A DNA stretch of 64,000 bases from Skeletonema tropicum (Eukaryota; Bacillariophyta; Thalassiosirophyceae; Thalassiosirales; Thalassiosiraceae): the NCBI GenBank assembly GCA_037178625.1, contig CM074138.1:1178001-1242000 (forward strand). Reading direction: 5' to 3'. Under the pieces are notes generated by a model that had not been told where the DNA came from, did no database searches, and saw nothing but the letters and a program-made list of their open reading frames with translations. The number at the start of each line of letters is the position of its first letter. The first letter of the stretch is position 1. Below, in pieces: positions 29,752 through 39,760 of this stretch. The translations under genes were made by a program, and so were the position numbers.

Positions 29752-31448
29752 ATGGATCCATCGGCAATGACAAATGGGAATCATAGCTCTGCGCAGCCTC
29801 CCGCAATGCAGCAGCCTACCAATGACAATCCTTCACGGACATTTCAGACGCTGCAATCTTCCACCGCAGCATCAACCCGCCACCAGCAGTATCTCTGTGA
29901 AGAAGTAGAATACTTCAATCCAGAATTTGATGCATATTTGCAGAAAATACTATGGGAAGATGATGATTTTGTTCGTGCAGTTGACGCAATAGGAGACTTC
30001 TCTGATTTGACTTTGCCAACGCCAATGGACAACGCCGTACTTCCAAGCGAAAATCAATCCACTCTCATATCACCTACCCCGACTTCGCCCGCTTCCACTT
30101 CGCCAACATCTGGAACTGGTGAGTTTGAATGTCATTTTGCATGTCATTATCATAATCATATTTGTTTCCGTACGCGTGAGTGTCTTCAGCCCTCTAACAT
30201 ATGTTGCTATCTCATACTACTTCAGAAGAACAGCAGCAGTTGGAAGAGAATAAGAAAGTTATTCAAGACTGGGAGAAACAATATGAAATTGACAACTTGT
30301 CGTTGATTGCTAGGAATGACCTACCCGAGGCGCAAAAGGGATCTCTTCTGAACGGACCTGCTCAACCGATTCGAAAGAATCCTGTCGACGAATCAAGTTT
30401 TGATGAACGCGCCAACTTCGCAAGAGAATGCATTCGAAAAGAAGTGATCAAGGCGATTGTTACACATCCCCTCGCGAAATTTGTCCCAATGCTTACGAAA
30501 CAATGTGTTGAGGTTCTCAAACAAATATTGCCAAAGGACATAATTGCTCTGTGGTACAATCATTGCGCAACTCAGCCTTCAAGAGGTCATCATAACATGC
30601 ATGCAGGATGCGGGAGCTACAAAGGATCTGACATGAGCAAATGTTGTTCTGTCATCGCTATGAAGGCCATAAGTGAATTCTTCCGAACGATTACTAGCTT
30701 CACGTGTGGAGATGACGTCGGCGACTTGCAACTTGCCAACATTCGCGAATTTTGCCTGACGATAGGTGATGCATTCCAACATTGCGCACCTGGTACACAA
30801 ATGGAAGCAGACGCACTTGTCGCAATTACTCAGCTCTACTTGGATGGTATCTCCAAGCTTGGAGGCTACTGTCTTGTTGCATCTACTGCAGGGAGTTCAT
30901 CGAACATGGATCAGCTTGTCCTATCGAGGCTAGTGTCTCCATCGTCACGAATCAAGATTGCATCCAGGTCAACTCGTCACATCCAATTTACTCGGACCCC
31001 ATCGCCATTCCTCGACGCCGATGAAAGTGCAAGGAGAACGACCAAGGAGTTCGTCGATCTTTCGGATGAGGTCATCCAACCATTCCTCGGCATCATTGGG
31101 TACAACGGCGAGTCTTTCAAGGATTTCACGCTACGCCACCCCAAGCTTCCATTCATCACGAATAACCCAGAAATGCTCAACCTAGAGTATGATCAGAAAT
31201 GGCAGGCAAGGAAGGACGAAAGAATCGAGTCCCTTCTACATGCTTGTTGGAGAGAATTGGCCAAAAACGAAAAGGCTCTTGTGGGAGATGCGGTAGTTGC
31301 GGAAGGTGAGACAAGCGTCATCTGGCTGAGAAGAGGGAGTGCTCAGCGGAAGGATGTGATAAGTGGGCCCGGAATAATGGAGTGTGCGCTAAGCATGGGG
31401 CTGAGAAGAATGAGTGCTCAGCGGAAGGATGTACTAAGCACGTCGTGA
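29752..31448 (+). CDS. Unrecognised protein, two exons; probably fused to the downstream zinc-finger frame
   Basis: Exon 1 is 29752-30118 and exon 2 is 30226-31448 (107-bp intron, GTGAGT donor, TTCAG acceptor, phase 1), giving 529 residues as read. The first 130 residues are Ser/Thr/Pro-rich. The rest is helical with KEVIKAIVTHPLAKFVPML, NHCATQPSRGHHNMHAGCG and a C-terminal KLPFITNNPEMLNLEYDQKW. I do not recognise the domain. The last 45 residues read a 75-bp zinc-finger repeat in the wrong frame (the 'SAQRKDV' unit appears twice), while the adjacent frame gives orderly Cys/His repeats. The natural protein therefore probably continues into the frame ending at 32371, through an unseen small intron or an indel near 31300-31346. 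Confidence 0.65.
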
Positions 31449-32371
31449 ATAATGGAGTGTGCGCTGAGCATGGGGCTGTTGTTAAGAAGAGGAAGAAGAA
31501 TGAGTGCTCAGTGGAAGGATGTGATAAGTGGGCCCGGAATAATGGAGTCCGTCGTCCCAACGCACCATCACCACCCACCAAGTTGAAACAACCACCACAA
31601 GATGCCGCCGCCACAGGCAACAACAACAACAGCAACAGTAGTATCAACTGGACATGCCACAACTGTCAGCACGTCGTGGCAGGCAACAAAGTTCGATGTG
31701 GAAAATGTCGTCATTGGAAGGGTGGCAAGCGCACCTTGTACAAGAAGACGAAGACAATCACGAATAATGATGATGATGATGATGCATCTTTGTCACTACT
31801 TGCTTCGGGTGGTATCATGGTTCAACATCATGGCAATAGTGGTGCCACATTGAATAACATCATCGCTACAAACAACAACACTGTTGCAAAGGGAACAACA
31901 GTCAAGGTCAAGGCAAACAGCTACCCCTACGACACTACCCAAGATTGGACATGTTCTCATTGCTCCATTACTCTACCAGGAAAACAAACTCGTTGTGGGA
32001 AATGTCACAAGTGGAGAGGTGGTAAGAGGCAGGGTGGGTGGACTCTCAAGGCAAAGAAGATGAGTGGTAAAGAGGAGGATGACGATGGGATTGATCGAAC
32101 AGTCGATTGGACGTGTTGCAATGTTGTATTACCAGCGAAGCAGACGAGGTGTGGCAAATGTCACAAGTGGAGAGGTGGAAAGAGGGTGTTTTCTGGAAGT
32201 AATTATGATGATGGTGGTGGTGATAATAAGAATAAGAGAGTGAAGAGTAGTGGTGGTGAGAGTGAGAGTAAAAACGAGAAGGTCAAGGTGGTGTCGAACA
32301 ACTATCAGTTGAAGGAGAATGACCTTTTGGAGGTGTCGGGTGCAAATTTGTGGAGTCCCAACTACCCTTAG
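31331..32371 (+). CDS. Cys-rich zinc-finger region: EGC..HGA repeats and WTC..C/CGKC fingers
   Basis: Frame of 347 codons open from 31310. First come three repeats of the type EC-x3-GC-x(10)-GV-C-x2-HGA (CSAEGCDKWARNNG, CSAEGCTKHVVNNG, CSVEGCDKW). Then follow three fingers WTCHNCQ...VRCGKCRHWKGGKR, WTCSHC...TRCGKCHKWRGGKR and WTCCN...TRCGKCHKWRGGKR. Their W-x-C-x2-C...C-x2-C spacing recalls RanBP2-type zinc fingers, which bind single-stranded RNA or ubiquitin. The third finger lacks the second cysteine of the first pair by a two-residue deletion. The repeat style is familiar from diatom genomes, with no assigned function. If the upstream exon is joined, the whole gene spans 29752-32371; as a separate gene the first ATG would be at 31382. 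Confidence 0.65.
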   Translation, partial: KRECSAEGCDKWARNNGVCAKHGAEKNECSAEGCTKHVVNNGVCAEHGAVVKKRKKNECSVEGCDKWARNNGVRRPNAPSPPTKLKQPPQDAAATGNNNNSNSSINWTCHNCQHVVAGNKVRCGKCRHWKGGKRTLYKKTKTITNNDDDDDASLSLLASGGIMVQHHGNSGATLNNIIATNNNTVAKGTTVKVKANSYPYDTTQDWTCSHCSITLPGKQTRCGKCHKWRGGKRQGGWTLKAKKMSGKEEDDDGIDRTVDWTCCNVVLPAKQTRCGKCHKWRGGKRVFSGSNYDDGGGDNKNKRVKSSGGESESKNEKVKVVSNNYQLKENDLLEVSGANLWSPNYP

Positions 32372-32613
32372 TGTGTTGTACAATTGTCGTTTTACATAGT
32401 GATTCTCGTTTACTTCATCTATCTCTAGCCACAGTGAATACGCATTCGAGGCGCCAGGAGTTTTTCCGCAGGCACGAGGAAAATCGACTGATAGACTTGA
32501 TCAGTAGTTATCGTGCAGGTCTGACTTCTAGCGTAGCGCCAAGTTTCTACTTACGCTAAAAGGGTTTTCTGCGATTACAGAAAGCGAAATCGCAGGAAGA
32601 ATTTGATAGGAGA

Positions 32614-33201
32614 ATGAAGCTTACTTGGTTCTCTTTCTCAAAGAAGGGGATATTACCACAATTTCGTAACCGCAGTGAAAGACGCAAAGATGACTTATCA
32701 TCCCCACTTCAAGCAATTCAAGATTCCATCAAGAGGGAACGGATGAGGCTCGAAAATATCAAAAAGAAGCTTGATAGTGAAGACTATGATGGAGCACTCC
32801 GCAATTTGTTGAGCGACTCATCTGCCGATATGCATTACTTTAACAAAGTCAAAAGCGAGAAGGATCCTCACCACTCTGCAGCATTTTTAGAACGACACGG
32901 TAAGCTGGTCGACTTCACCTGTCCCAAAGAAAAGATACCAGCAAAAGATTGCATCTGGATTGGACGTGGATACAGAAACAAAAGGTATCGCTGTCACAAC
33001 AAGAGCATCGTTTGTGACGGAAAAGAGTTGCATTTGTGTCCGTATCACGTAGTTTGGTGCATCAATACGTCCAGTCATCCCGACATTCCCGTGAAGATAA
33101 ATTGTCCAAACGAAAGCGCATTGTGCAATGAATGCTTTGTTTTGAGATTCGGTCATGCCCCGAAACAACTGAGAAGAATTCCCGGGACAAGAAAGATGTA
33201 A
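32614..33201 (+). CDS. Unrecognised protein with C-terminal Cys/His domain
   Basis: 195 residues. The first half is basic and helical (ERRKDDLSS, IKRERMRLENIKKKLD), probably coiled coil. From about residue 110 a cysteine-rich module begins: FTCPKEK, KDCIWIGRG, RYRCHNKSIVCDGKELHLCPYH, VVWCIN, INCPNESALCNECF. The spacing could hold two or more zinc ions. I have an impression of a diatom-specific family but cannot name one. Convergent with the SET gene: only 5 bp separate the two stop codons, so the 3' UTRs must overlap. Confidence 0.65.
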   Translation: MKLTWFSFSKKGILPQFRNRSERRKDDLSSPLQAIQDSIKRERMRLENIKKKLDSEDYDGALRNLLSDSSADMHYFNKVKSEKDPHHSAAFLERHGKLVDFTCPKEKIPAKDCIWIGRGYRNKRYRCHNKSIVCDGKELHLCPYHVVWCINTSSHPDIPVKINCPNESALCNECFVLRFGHAPKQLRRIPGTRKM

Positions 33202-33206
33202 TGCAG

Positions 33207-34196
33207 CTAGCATTGATCTTTGGCATCCTTCAAGTTTGGTTTCCCTCCAGGTGGCATTGGTTGATTTGGCAAACGCCAGACAAACTCAGTCAGGTCTCCA
33301 CCATCCACTCTGCTTCTCCAGTAACTTTTTCCGTAACTAACAAGTAACTCCTCATCTTTCTTGATCCCGTCAAACCCTTTATCCTTTGCCTCTTTCACTT
33401 GTTTCACATATACGCCCTGTCTGAACTCTCCATGTTTATCTCGTCTAAAATTGAACTCCACGTTAGGGTACCGGCCAGTGTTCCGAAAATCATTGAGGAA
33501 GCGTGCTTCGTTTCCCAACACATCCGCATCACAGGCCAACTCGCTGTGCTCCCCGAAGTCAGAAACATAATCTGACTCTTTATTCTGATCCTCCCCAGGA
33601 GTGACACGGCCTACATAGTCAAGTAACCACTGGCCAGGTTTTGCATGATCAAGGGCACAATACAAACCAAACTCCCCAAACGCTGGATGATCTTTATCGG
33701 TAATCCGCTTAAAGTAGACATTTCGGCTAAACAAGTTGGCTCTTTGCCGTATTTTGTTCGAGGGACAATATTTATCTTTCACATCTGTTGAAACCGTCGG
33801 CTCCCAGTCATAATTGTTAGAAAAGGTAACATTTGCAGGCCACAATTCATGCTGTTTGTGATGATCATGATGCGATGCAGTAGCTTTGCTATTGTTGATG
33901 TCATATTCTCCATCACTATCTTGCAATTCAACTTTTTTCGGCCCACCATTCATCTCCTCATCAATACACTTTTCAACATAACGTACAAGCGCTCGTCGCT
34001 CCCTCTCTTTTAGTGACAGCAAGCGAAGAATCTGTTCGATTTGCATCTGATGGTGTTGATCCGCCAGTAATGTGTCGGGCACCTTCTTTTTTCGTTTGCC
34101 TAACCATTTGATGACATGAGGGCCCACTGCTGGAACGAGTTGATCTTCATCTGAGCGTGACCTCTTCCTCTTCTTGTCGTTGTGGGTGCTGGACAT
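33207..34196 (-). CDS. SET-domain protein
   Basis: I place the start at 34196, giving MSSTHNDKKRKRSRS, a basic nuclear-signal-like N-terminus and 329 residues. The open frame reaches back to 34385, but that part is Pro/Thr-rich and contains a 44-bp tandem duplication that is not a multiple of three, so it looks like leader DNA. The SET domain is in the C-terminal half: FGLYCALDHAKPGQWLLDYVG (start), NEARFLNDFRN with the following PNVEF pair (the NHSC-like region, here without the usual NHS), and EELLVSYGKSYW (end). SET proteins transfer methyl groups to lysines of histones or other proteins; the substrate cannot be told. No post-SET cysteine cluster is visible. Confidence 0.75.
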   Translation of the reverse strand: MSSTHNDKKRKRSRSDEDQLVPAVGPHVIKWLGKRKKKVPDTLLADQHHQMQIEQILRLLSLKERERRALVRYVEKCIDEEMNGGPKKVELQDSDGEYDINNSKATASHHDHHKQHELWPANVTFSNNYDWEPTVSTDVKDKYCPSNKIRQRANLFSRNVYFKRITDKDHPAFGEFGLYCALDHAKPGQWLLDYVGRVTPGEDQNKESDYVSDFGEHSELACDADVLGNEARFLNDFRNTGRYPNVEFNFRRDKHGEFRQGVYVKQVKEAKDKGFDGIKKDEELLVSYGKSYWRSRVDGGDLTEFVWRLPNQPMPPGGKPNLKDAKDQC

Positions 34197-34212
34197 GAGC
34201 GTGGTGATAAAA

Positions 34213-34300
34213 GTAAATAATCGTTGGACCAGTGGATAGTGGATCAATAAGTTGTGGTAAATAATCGTTGGACCAGTGGATAGTGGATCAATGAGTTGTG
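34213..34300. repeat. 44-bp tandem duplication
   Basis: Units 34213-34256 and 34257-34300 begin GTAAATAATCGTTGGACCAG and differ at one base. Located upstream of the SET start, on the leader side. Confidence 0.9.
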
Positions 34301-34659
34301 GATTGTGGTGTTTGTGTGGACGGAGGCTGAAGGCTGACGGCTGACGGGGCGGGGAGGTTGGGGTTGGGGTTGGGGGAGGTGACAAAAAGTTTCATCATGT
34401 TGCGTGGATGTCACAACGGGACTCCTTTTCCAAAAGTAAGTAAAATCATTACAGAAGTATCTGGCTGGAGTTTGATTGCACTATATATTCGTAAAGTACA
34501 ATAAGAGATCTCGTCCAAAAAGCTGACAACTATTTCAATTATTATTTTTATCATTACAATTTTACAGCAATTTGAAATGTTGCTGTTGCACTCAGTATAG
34601 TCTTCTTTTGAGCAAACGCTGCCCATGCTTCATACTTATATCTCTATCTACTCAAGCCG
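34301..34659. other. Intergenic region
   Basis: About 360 bp between the SET 5' side and the 3' end of the next minus-strand gene; G/C-skewed GGGG-rich run near 34345-34378. No gene seen. Confidence 0.4.
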
Positions 34660-36243
34660 TTACCGAAACCCATCCATTTGAAGGTCGTCAATAGCTTTCT
34701 GCGTTTTCGGTGAGAATGCTTCGTAAAGATGCTGTAAAGATTCTCTACTCTTAACAACGTTCCTCTTGGTTTCCTTCAGCTCGACTTCGAGAAAAGCTAT
34801 ATTTGTGGCCACATTAACATAGTCATTTGGTCGGTCGCAAGATGCAAGGGTTCTTTTCCCGATATCGATTGCTCTAGACTTCCTCATCACTTGATTTTCA
34901 AGACTTACAAGATGAAGAACGGCTCTTTCGTAGAGTGGAACTAGCACACGATCCCTTGTTGTTAACTTACCAACTCTTGAAATCTGAATCGTCTTGAGCA
35001 GTCCAGCCATCCCCAATGCAGTCTCTTCGTTCTCTTCCTTCGCTTTTTCATGAACTGGTGTCTCTAGCATATCACCATGTGCTTCAGACACGCACACCTG
35101 CGATGGCTTTGTAGAAGTGGATTTACTGTCTATTCTTTGCTCTTCTGTTTCGTCGTCCTCATCATCTTCTTCCACCACGACATACAACACTTCTTCCTCT
35201 TGGCCACATACCGCCATCACTACATCTTCAAACTTGATAGCAACCTTCGCAATGATACTTCTTTCAGCTGCAATCTCCTCCAGTCGCTGCATAAACATAT
35301 CTTCTGCTGACTTGGAACGGCGTCGGTTTGGAGCAAGCTCACCCTGAGTTTGCATTTCATCAGATTGTATTTCAGCTAAAGAAAATGGTTGCGAGGAATA
35401 CGGAGTGAAGAAAGGTGCGTTTTCGTTGGTGATAATCGGAGAGTATGTCTCCTCAGTCAGGGTCGAAACATCATCGATTTGTCTCTGATGTAATACCTCC
35501 TCAGTTAGGGTCGACACATCATCGATTTGTCGTAATTCCTCCATCTCTTCGATCTCGTCACTATCTGTATCAAAAAGAGCTTGATCAATTATGTCCATAG
35601 TAACGTTAGATTTCTCTGTGGCCACGGGAGATGCACTCTGTTCCTCCTTCAACACAGTGATGTCTTGGTTAGGCTCATCTTGAATCTGCACAGCACCCAG
35701 GGGAGGATCATTGGCAATATCTTCGACTTCATGCTCATCTGAGCTCAGTGAAATGTCTTCAAAATCAGAGTCCAGCATTTTGATTGATTTGACGCTGATT
35801 GCTGGGGAGTTGTGAATTGGTTTACCGCCGCCGCTGCTACTGCTATCCATTGGAGAGGCAGCTTGGCGTTCAGTGTCCAGCGCGAGGCCGAGCATGTTGG
35901 GAGATAGCACAGTCGAAGATGCATCTCTTGTATCGTTTAACTCCGACCCAGACTTATATATCGATGGATTGGAAGCAACCTTCGTGGAAGTGTAGACCTT
36001 CATATTATTAGTTGTCGTCACGAAAGGATTAGTTGAAACGCTATCAGACGTGCTGATTATATCAAAGAAAGCTGTAGACTTGTCCATCATATTCAGAAAG
36101 ATGTCCTCTTCTTTTGCTTCCTCTTCTACGAGCTCAGCCTTGTGCTGGGGTGGCGACCGCTGTTCAATCATCCTTTTCCTTCTCTGTAAGTGGCGTTGTC
36201 GGCGCTGGATGTACAAGCTACTTCTACTACCGTTGGTGGCCAT
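34660..36243 (-). CDS. Acidic, largely disordered unrecognised protein
   Basis: 527 residues from ATG 36243. The N-terminus is strongly basic (RRQRHLQRRKRMIEQR). Residues 30-400 are acidic and Ser/Thr/Glu-rich, including an exact internal repeat QIDDVSTLTEE about 17 residues apart and an acidic run DDEDDETEEQ. Only the last 110 residues look folded, as helices (VLVPLYERAVLHLVSLENQV; NIAFLEVELKETKRNVV), with a coiled-coil rhythm. No known domain is recognised. Divergent from the next gene. Confidence 0.65.
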   Translation of the reverse strand: MATNGSRSSLYIQRRQRHLQRRKRMIEQRSPPQHKAELVEEEAKEEDIFLNMMDKSTAFFDIISTSDSVSTNPFVTTTNNMKVYTSTKVASNPSIYKSGSELNDTRDASSTVLSPNMLGLALDTERQAASPMDSSSSGGGKPIHNSPAISVKSIKMLDSDFEDISLSSDEHEVEDIANDPPLGAVQIQDEPNQDITVLKEEQSASPVATEKSNVTMDIIDQALFDTDSDEIEEMEELRQIDDVSTLTEEVLHQRQIDDVSTLTEETYSPIITNENAPFFTPYSSQPFSLAEIQSDEMQTQGELAPNRRRSKSAEDMFMQRLEEIAAERSIIAKVAIKFEDVVMAVCGQEEEVLYVVVEEDDEDDETEEQRIDSKSTSTKPSQVCVSEAHGDMLETPVHEKAKEENEETALGMAGLLKTIQISRVGKLTTRDRVLVPLYERAVLHLVSLENQVMRKSRAIDIGKRTLASCDRPNDYVNVATNIAFLEVELKETKRNVVKSRESLQHLYEAFSPKTQKAIDDLQMDGFR

Positions 36244-36935
36244 CGATATGACTTAATTGCACTTGTTGTGATATGTGAGATGTACTTCACTTATAATCAC
36301 TTTCATGCATGCGTGAACTGCTTTCAATTATTATTTTGCTCAGCATCGCAAGAGAAAGTGGTGGTGCCAATTTCATGAGAGTGCTCTTGCAAGTTGGATT
36401 CCTCCGTTAAAAAAAGTCAGAGAAATTTTTCGCGACCCTTTACCCGAGCTGTGTGTGCGCACCAGAACGAGTTTGAAGAGGTGCGCAAGCCATCGGCCAT
36501 CGGTACTAAAGATAGGCGTTTTAGTCTGATATTTCTTATTTATAGCCATGGATACCCTAGTGCCTACTTAATCACAACTCACAACTTTCTTCGCTTTGCG
36601 CTCCTTGCTCGCTACTCCGCCCGCTCGTCCCGCGCTGCCCACGTCGCCCACGTCCACCGTTGACCCTCAACTCAGCCGAGCACCATACCCAGAACTTACC
36701 CAGCCATCACGCCCATCGCACCATGGCCGATAGAATAGATTGATAGATTATTTTATTCACTACTCCCTAGACACCTGTGTCAGTAGAGAAAGATAGATAG
36801 ATAGAATAGTAGAAGTAGGTACCTATCCATCACACCTGATCTGAGAGAGAGAGAGAATCTGCGTTGTCTATCTATGTTGTCTCTTCTCTGTGAGTGGAAG
36901 TCTGGTTCCATAGTCACCGCATGAAAACATCCATC
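36244..36935. promoter_or_regulatory. Divergent intergenic region with GATA/AG simple repeats
   Basis: About 690 bp between two divergent starts. Contains GATAGATAGATAGAATAG near 36791-36808 and an AG run GAGAGAGAGAGAA near 36844-36856 close to the plus-strand gene. No RNA gene seen. Confidence 0.4.
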
Positions 36936-39701
36936 ATGGGGAAAAAGTCAAGGTCAGCTAAAAAGAAACCTTCAGCATCCAATAGCGGTGGCAAGCGGAA
37001 AGCTAAAACTGCAGGTGCGGCAGCAGCAAATCCATTTGCAACATCAGCGAACGCACACAAAAATAATGACAGCAATCTTCCCGTCCAATCAATATACTAT
37101 GTCTACAAAGCAGCTACAACCCGCTTCAAAGACCAGCTAGCCAATTTGATTCCTGCAAAAACATTTAATTTGGACTACGTCAAATCATTTCTAGATGCTG
37201 CAGATTATATCAAAGAAAACGATATTTCTATTGACGACAGCATTTTACAAAATTTGAGATTGGCCATCAGTGTACGAAAGAAATATGCTCAAAATCTTGT
37301 GGATGGAGGAGATGAAGGCCATTCTTACTTTTTGTTGGTATTGAATTACTGTCTGCGGGTACTCAGGCAGTGCCAGTGCAAAGTTGCCAGCCAGCCCAAA
37401 CAAACAGATGAAGAGGATGAAATTAATAATAACAACTCTGATGATTTTTGCAACCGGTTCGATGCACTCTCAATGATGGAAGACGATGAGGATGGAGAGA
37501 GCGAAGGGGGAGATGAAGACATCACGTCTGCTCGACCAGAGCCTCCATCGAAAGAATACTCATATGCTGATCTCATGTACTTTCCTGACAGAGCCAAGTG
37601 TCTATTATTCTTTGATACGATGGCATTCTATGCACACGATTACACTAGACTTTTGCAAAACTTGACGGAAACTATGCGGATGGAAGCTAAGGGAGAATTT
37701 CCGACAGAATATGTTCCCGTCGAAGTACTGTGTCAGGGCATCTGTGCGAATTTGATGATTCGGAACATTCAAGAGTTGGAGAATGAATTGTATGTAGAAT
37801 GTCCTGCTTTGAAGGAATCGCCTTACAGGGTCTTGGTGTGTTCTTTTATGAGTCCTCTCGTCAACATGTTATCAAATGATGTGCGTGCAAACTCTCCTCG
37901 TGCAAAACAGTGGAACGATGACTTTGCCTTTGCCTTCTTGGCTGATGTAGTAGAAGCTGTCTTTCGGTGCAGACAGAAATACATCGTAGGCATTGCAGAT
38001 AGGTTCAGCCAAAGGTGGAAGGTTGCCAACGGAGACAGAATCCTTTGGTTAGCTATTATAACTGCGCGAACGGTAATGAAGAACGCAGGTGCAAAAGCTG
38101 AGAGTGATCTTTGGGCACAATCACTTGATGAAAAATGTGATCAAATGTTGGAAATGTCTCCAAAATGGTTGCGAGAGGATGATCAAGATAAGTTGTGGGC
38201 GTCTATCAATGGAGACAATTCAATACTGAATACAATGAAGCTTTTCGATGGATTTGCATCAGATCTATGTCCTAAAGCAAACGAAGAAACCGACGAGTTC
38301 GTAACATTACTGGCAAAGGTTTGGAGCGGGTATGTTTGGAAAGAATCAAATCCAGTGTCATCAATTCGAGGTGACCTTGATGCTATTCTTTTATCTATGT
38401 TGATGCACTTTACTCAGAGTAAGTGGAGATATGACGGAGGCGATTTCCCGATGCTAAATCAACTGTTACCTCTAGTGCATTTATTCCGAAAAGGAGGCGA
38501 GTTCAAGCCAAAGCCATCATTTGCGCTAATATTTGCGTTGCATGCAATGATGATGTCTATCTTTGAGCTTCACGGTGATGGTGACATTTTCCGGATCAGA
38601 GATCTGTCTAAGAAATCGTTTCATAGGTTCATGTCGCAAGCTGGCGAGCACCTTGACTCAGACACACCCTGCAGCTTCAAGAGAGAGGCTATCCTCAAAG
38701 TCATAACAAGTACGAAAGGAATAGTAGAAAAGAGTGACGAGGCAGATTTTTCAAAGTTTCATCCAGTGACGTCGGAAGAACTTCATGATCTGTTGATTTG
38801 GAATCCCTTGAGTGCTGGGATGCTCTTGGCTTATACCAATATATACCTTTCTCTTGATGGGGGTCTGTTCGCGATGTCATTAACTGAAGAAATCCGTGTT
38901 GTCCTACATTTATTCAACGCTCTGAAGAGTCACGATTTAGTTGACGATGATCTTCCTCTTCTTGCTGACATCGATCGCTATTTCGATAAAACGAAGTGCA
39001 TTTGGAATGGATGGGACAAACCACTCCAGGGGAAATTTGTATACAGACTGCATTTGAGCATGGGGGCTACAAACGAAATGGCCATGTACGCTCAGGATAA
39101 GGCAGCTGGAGAAAAGCCATTAAACAAGCCATTTGCCTCGCAAGCAAAAATCGACCGTGAAAGAAAAACAAGCAAGCGAGTCTCGACTGAAATCGACCCT
39201 GCTGAAATATCATTGGCCTTCAGACGGTACTGTCGACATGATTTTAATGTCACAGACAAAACTCCAGTTGGAGGAAGTCAGCAGCAAAGAGTAGACCTGA
39301 ACAATAATTCTCTCAAGGATCTGCCCGTTCCTTGGCAAATACATGACAAGCATTTACGTCTACTCGCTGGATCAATATTGGCCGATTTTGAAAGTGGGCT
39401 GCTTAACTACAACATGGTTGCAGTTGGAACAGTATTCAGTCAGTTTTTACACGATACGTTTCACCCTGACAATAACGAAAACATTGCCGAGTACGACTCA
39501 AAGTTGAAAGAGTTGTTTCCTACTTACCAAAAGGGTGACCGTCGATCCTATGCTCATTACGTAATCGTTGAAGAACTCCTTGCCATATTAGACTTTGATC
39601 CCGCACCCGAGAAGTTACAGTATTTGGGGGAAGCCTTTGAAGAATTCTTCTACAACCTCGATTTGGATCGAGTGTATAACTTCGAAGGAGTAGATGCTTA
39701 A
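36936..39701 (+). CDS. Large protein with possible DUF6604 N-terminal domain
   Basis: 921 residues from the ATG at 36936, which gives MGKKSRSAKKKPS; an in-frame ATG 14 codons earlier is less likely. A basic tail is followed by a helical domain (about residues 45-150) beginning YYVYKAATTRFKDQL and containing LRLAISVRKKYAQ. This resembles DUF6604, a domain of unknown function I know from fungi and diatoms. An acidic linker near residues 155-200 (EEDEINNNNSDD, MMEDDEDGES) leads to a long, mostly helical body without recognisable catalytic motif. Single exon; convergent with NUB1, with stops only about 60 bp apart. Confidence 0.65.
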   Translation: MGKKSRSAKKKPSASNSGGKRKAKTAGAAAANPFATSANAHKNNDSNLPVQSIYYVYKAATTRFKDQLANLIPAKTFNLDYVKSFLDAADYIKENDISIDDSILQNLRLAISVRKKYAQNLVDGGDEGHSYFLLVLNYCLRVLRQCQCKVASQPKQTDEEDEINNNNSDDFCNRFDALSMMEDDEDGESEGGDEDITSARPEPPSKEYSYADLMYFPDRAKCLLFFDTMAFYAHDYTRLLQNLTETMRMEAKGEFPTEYVPVEVLCQGICANLMIRNIQELENELYVECPALKESPYRVLVCSFMSPLVNMLSNDVRANSPRAKQWNDDFAFAFLADVVEAVFRCRQKYIVGIADRFSQRWKVANGDRILWLAIITARTVMKNAGAKAESDLWAQSLDEKCDQMLEMSPKWLREDDQDKLWASINGDNSILNTMKLFDGFASDLCPKANEETDEFVTLLAKVWSGYVWKESNPVSSIRGDLDAILLSMLMHFTQSKWRYDGGDFPMLNQLLPLVHLFRKGGEFKPKPSFALIFALHAMMMSIFELHGDGDIFRIRDLSKKSFHRFMSQAGEHLDSDTPCSFKREAILKVITSTKGIVEKSDEADFSKFHPVTSEELHDLLIWNPLSAGMLLAYTNIYLSLDGGLFAMSLTEEIRVVLHLFNALKSHDLVDDDLPLLADIDRYFDKTKCIWNGWDKPLQGKFVYRLHLSMGATNEMAMYAQDKAAGEKPLNKPFASQAKIDRERKTSKRVSTEIDPAEISLAFRRYCRHDFNVTDKTPVGGSQQQRVDLNNNSLKDLPVPWQIHDKHLRLLAGSILADFESGLLNYNMVAVGTVFSQFLHDTFHPDNNENIAEYDSKLKELFPTYQKGDRRSYAHYVIVEELLAILDFDPAPEKLQYLGEAFEEFFYNLDLDRVYNFEGVDA

Positions 39702-39760
39702 TTACTTTAGTAATTACTTCGAATAGAAGGGGCTTATTCGACGCTGAAGAAACAATCGCA

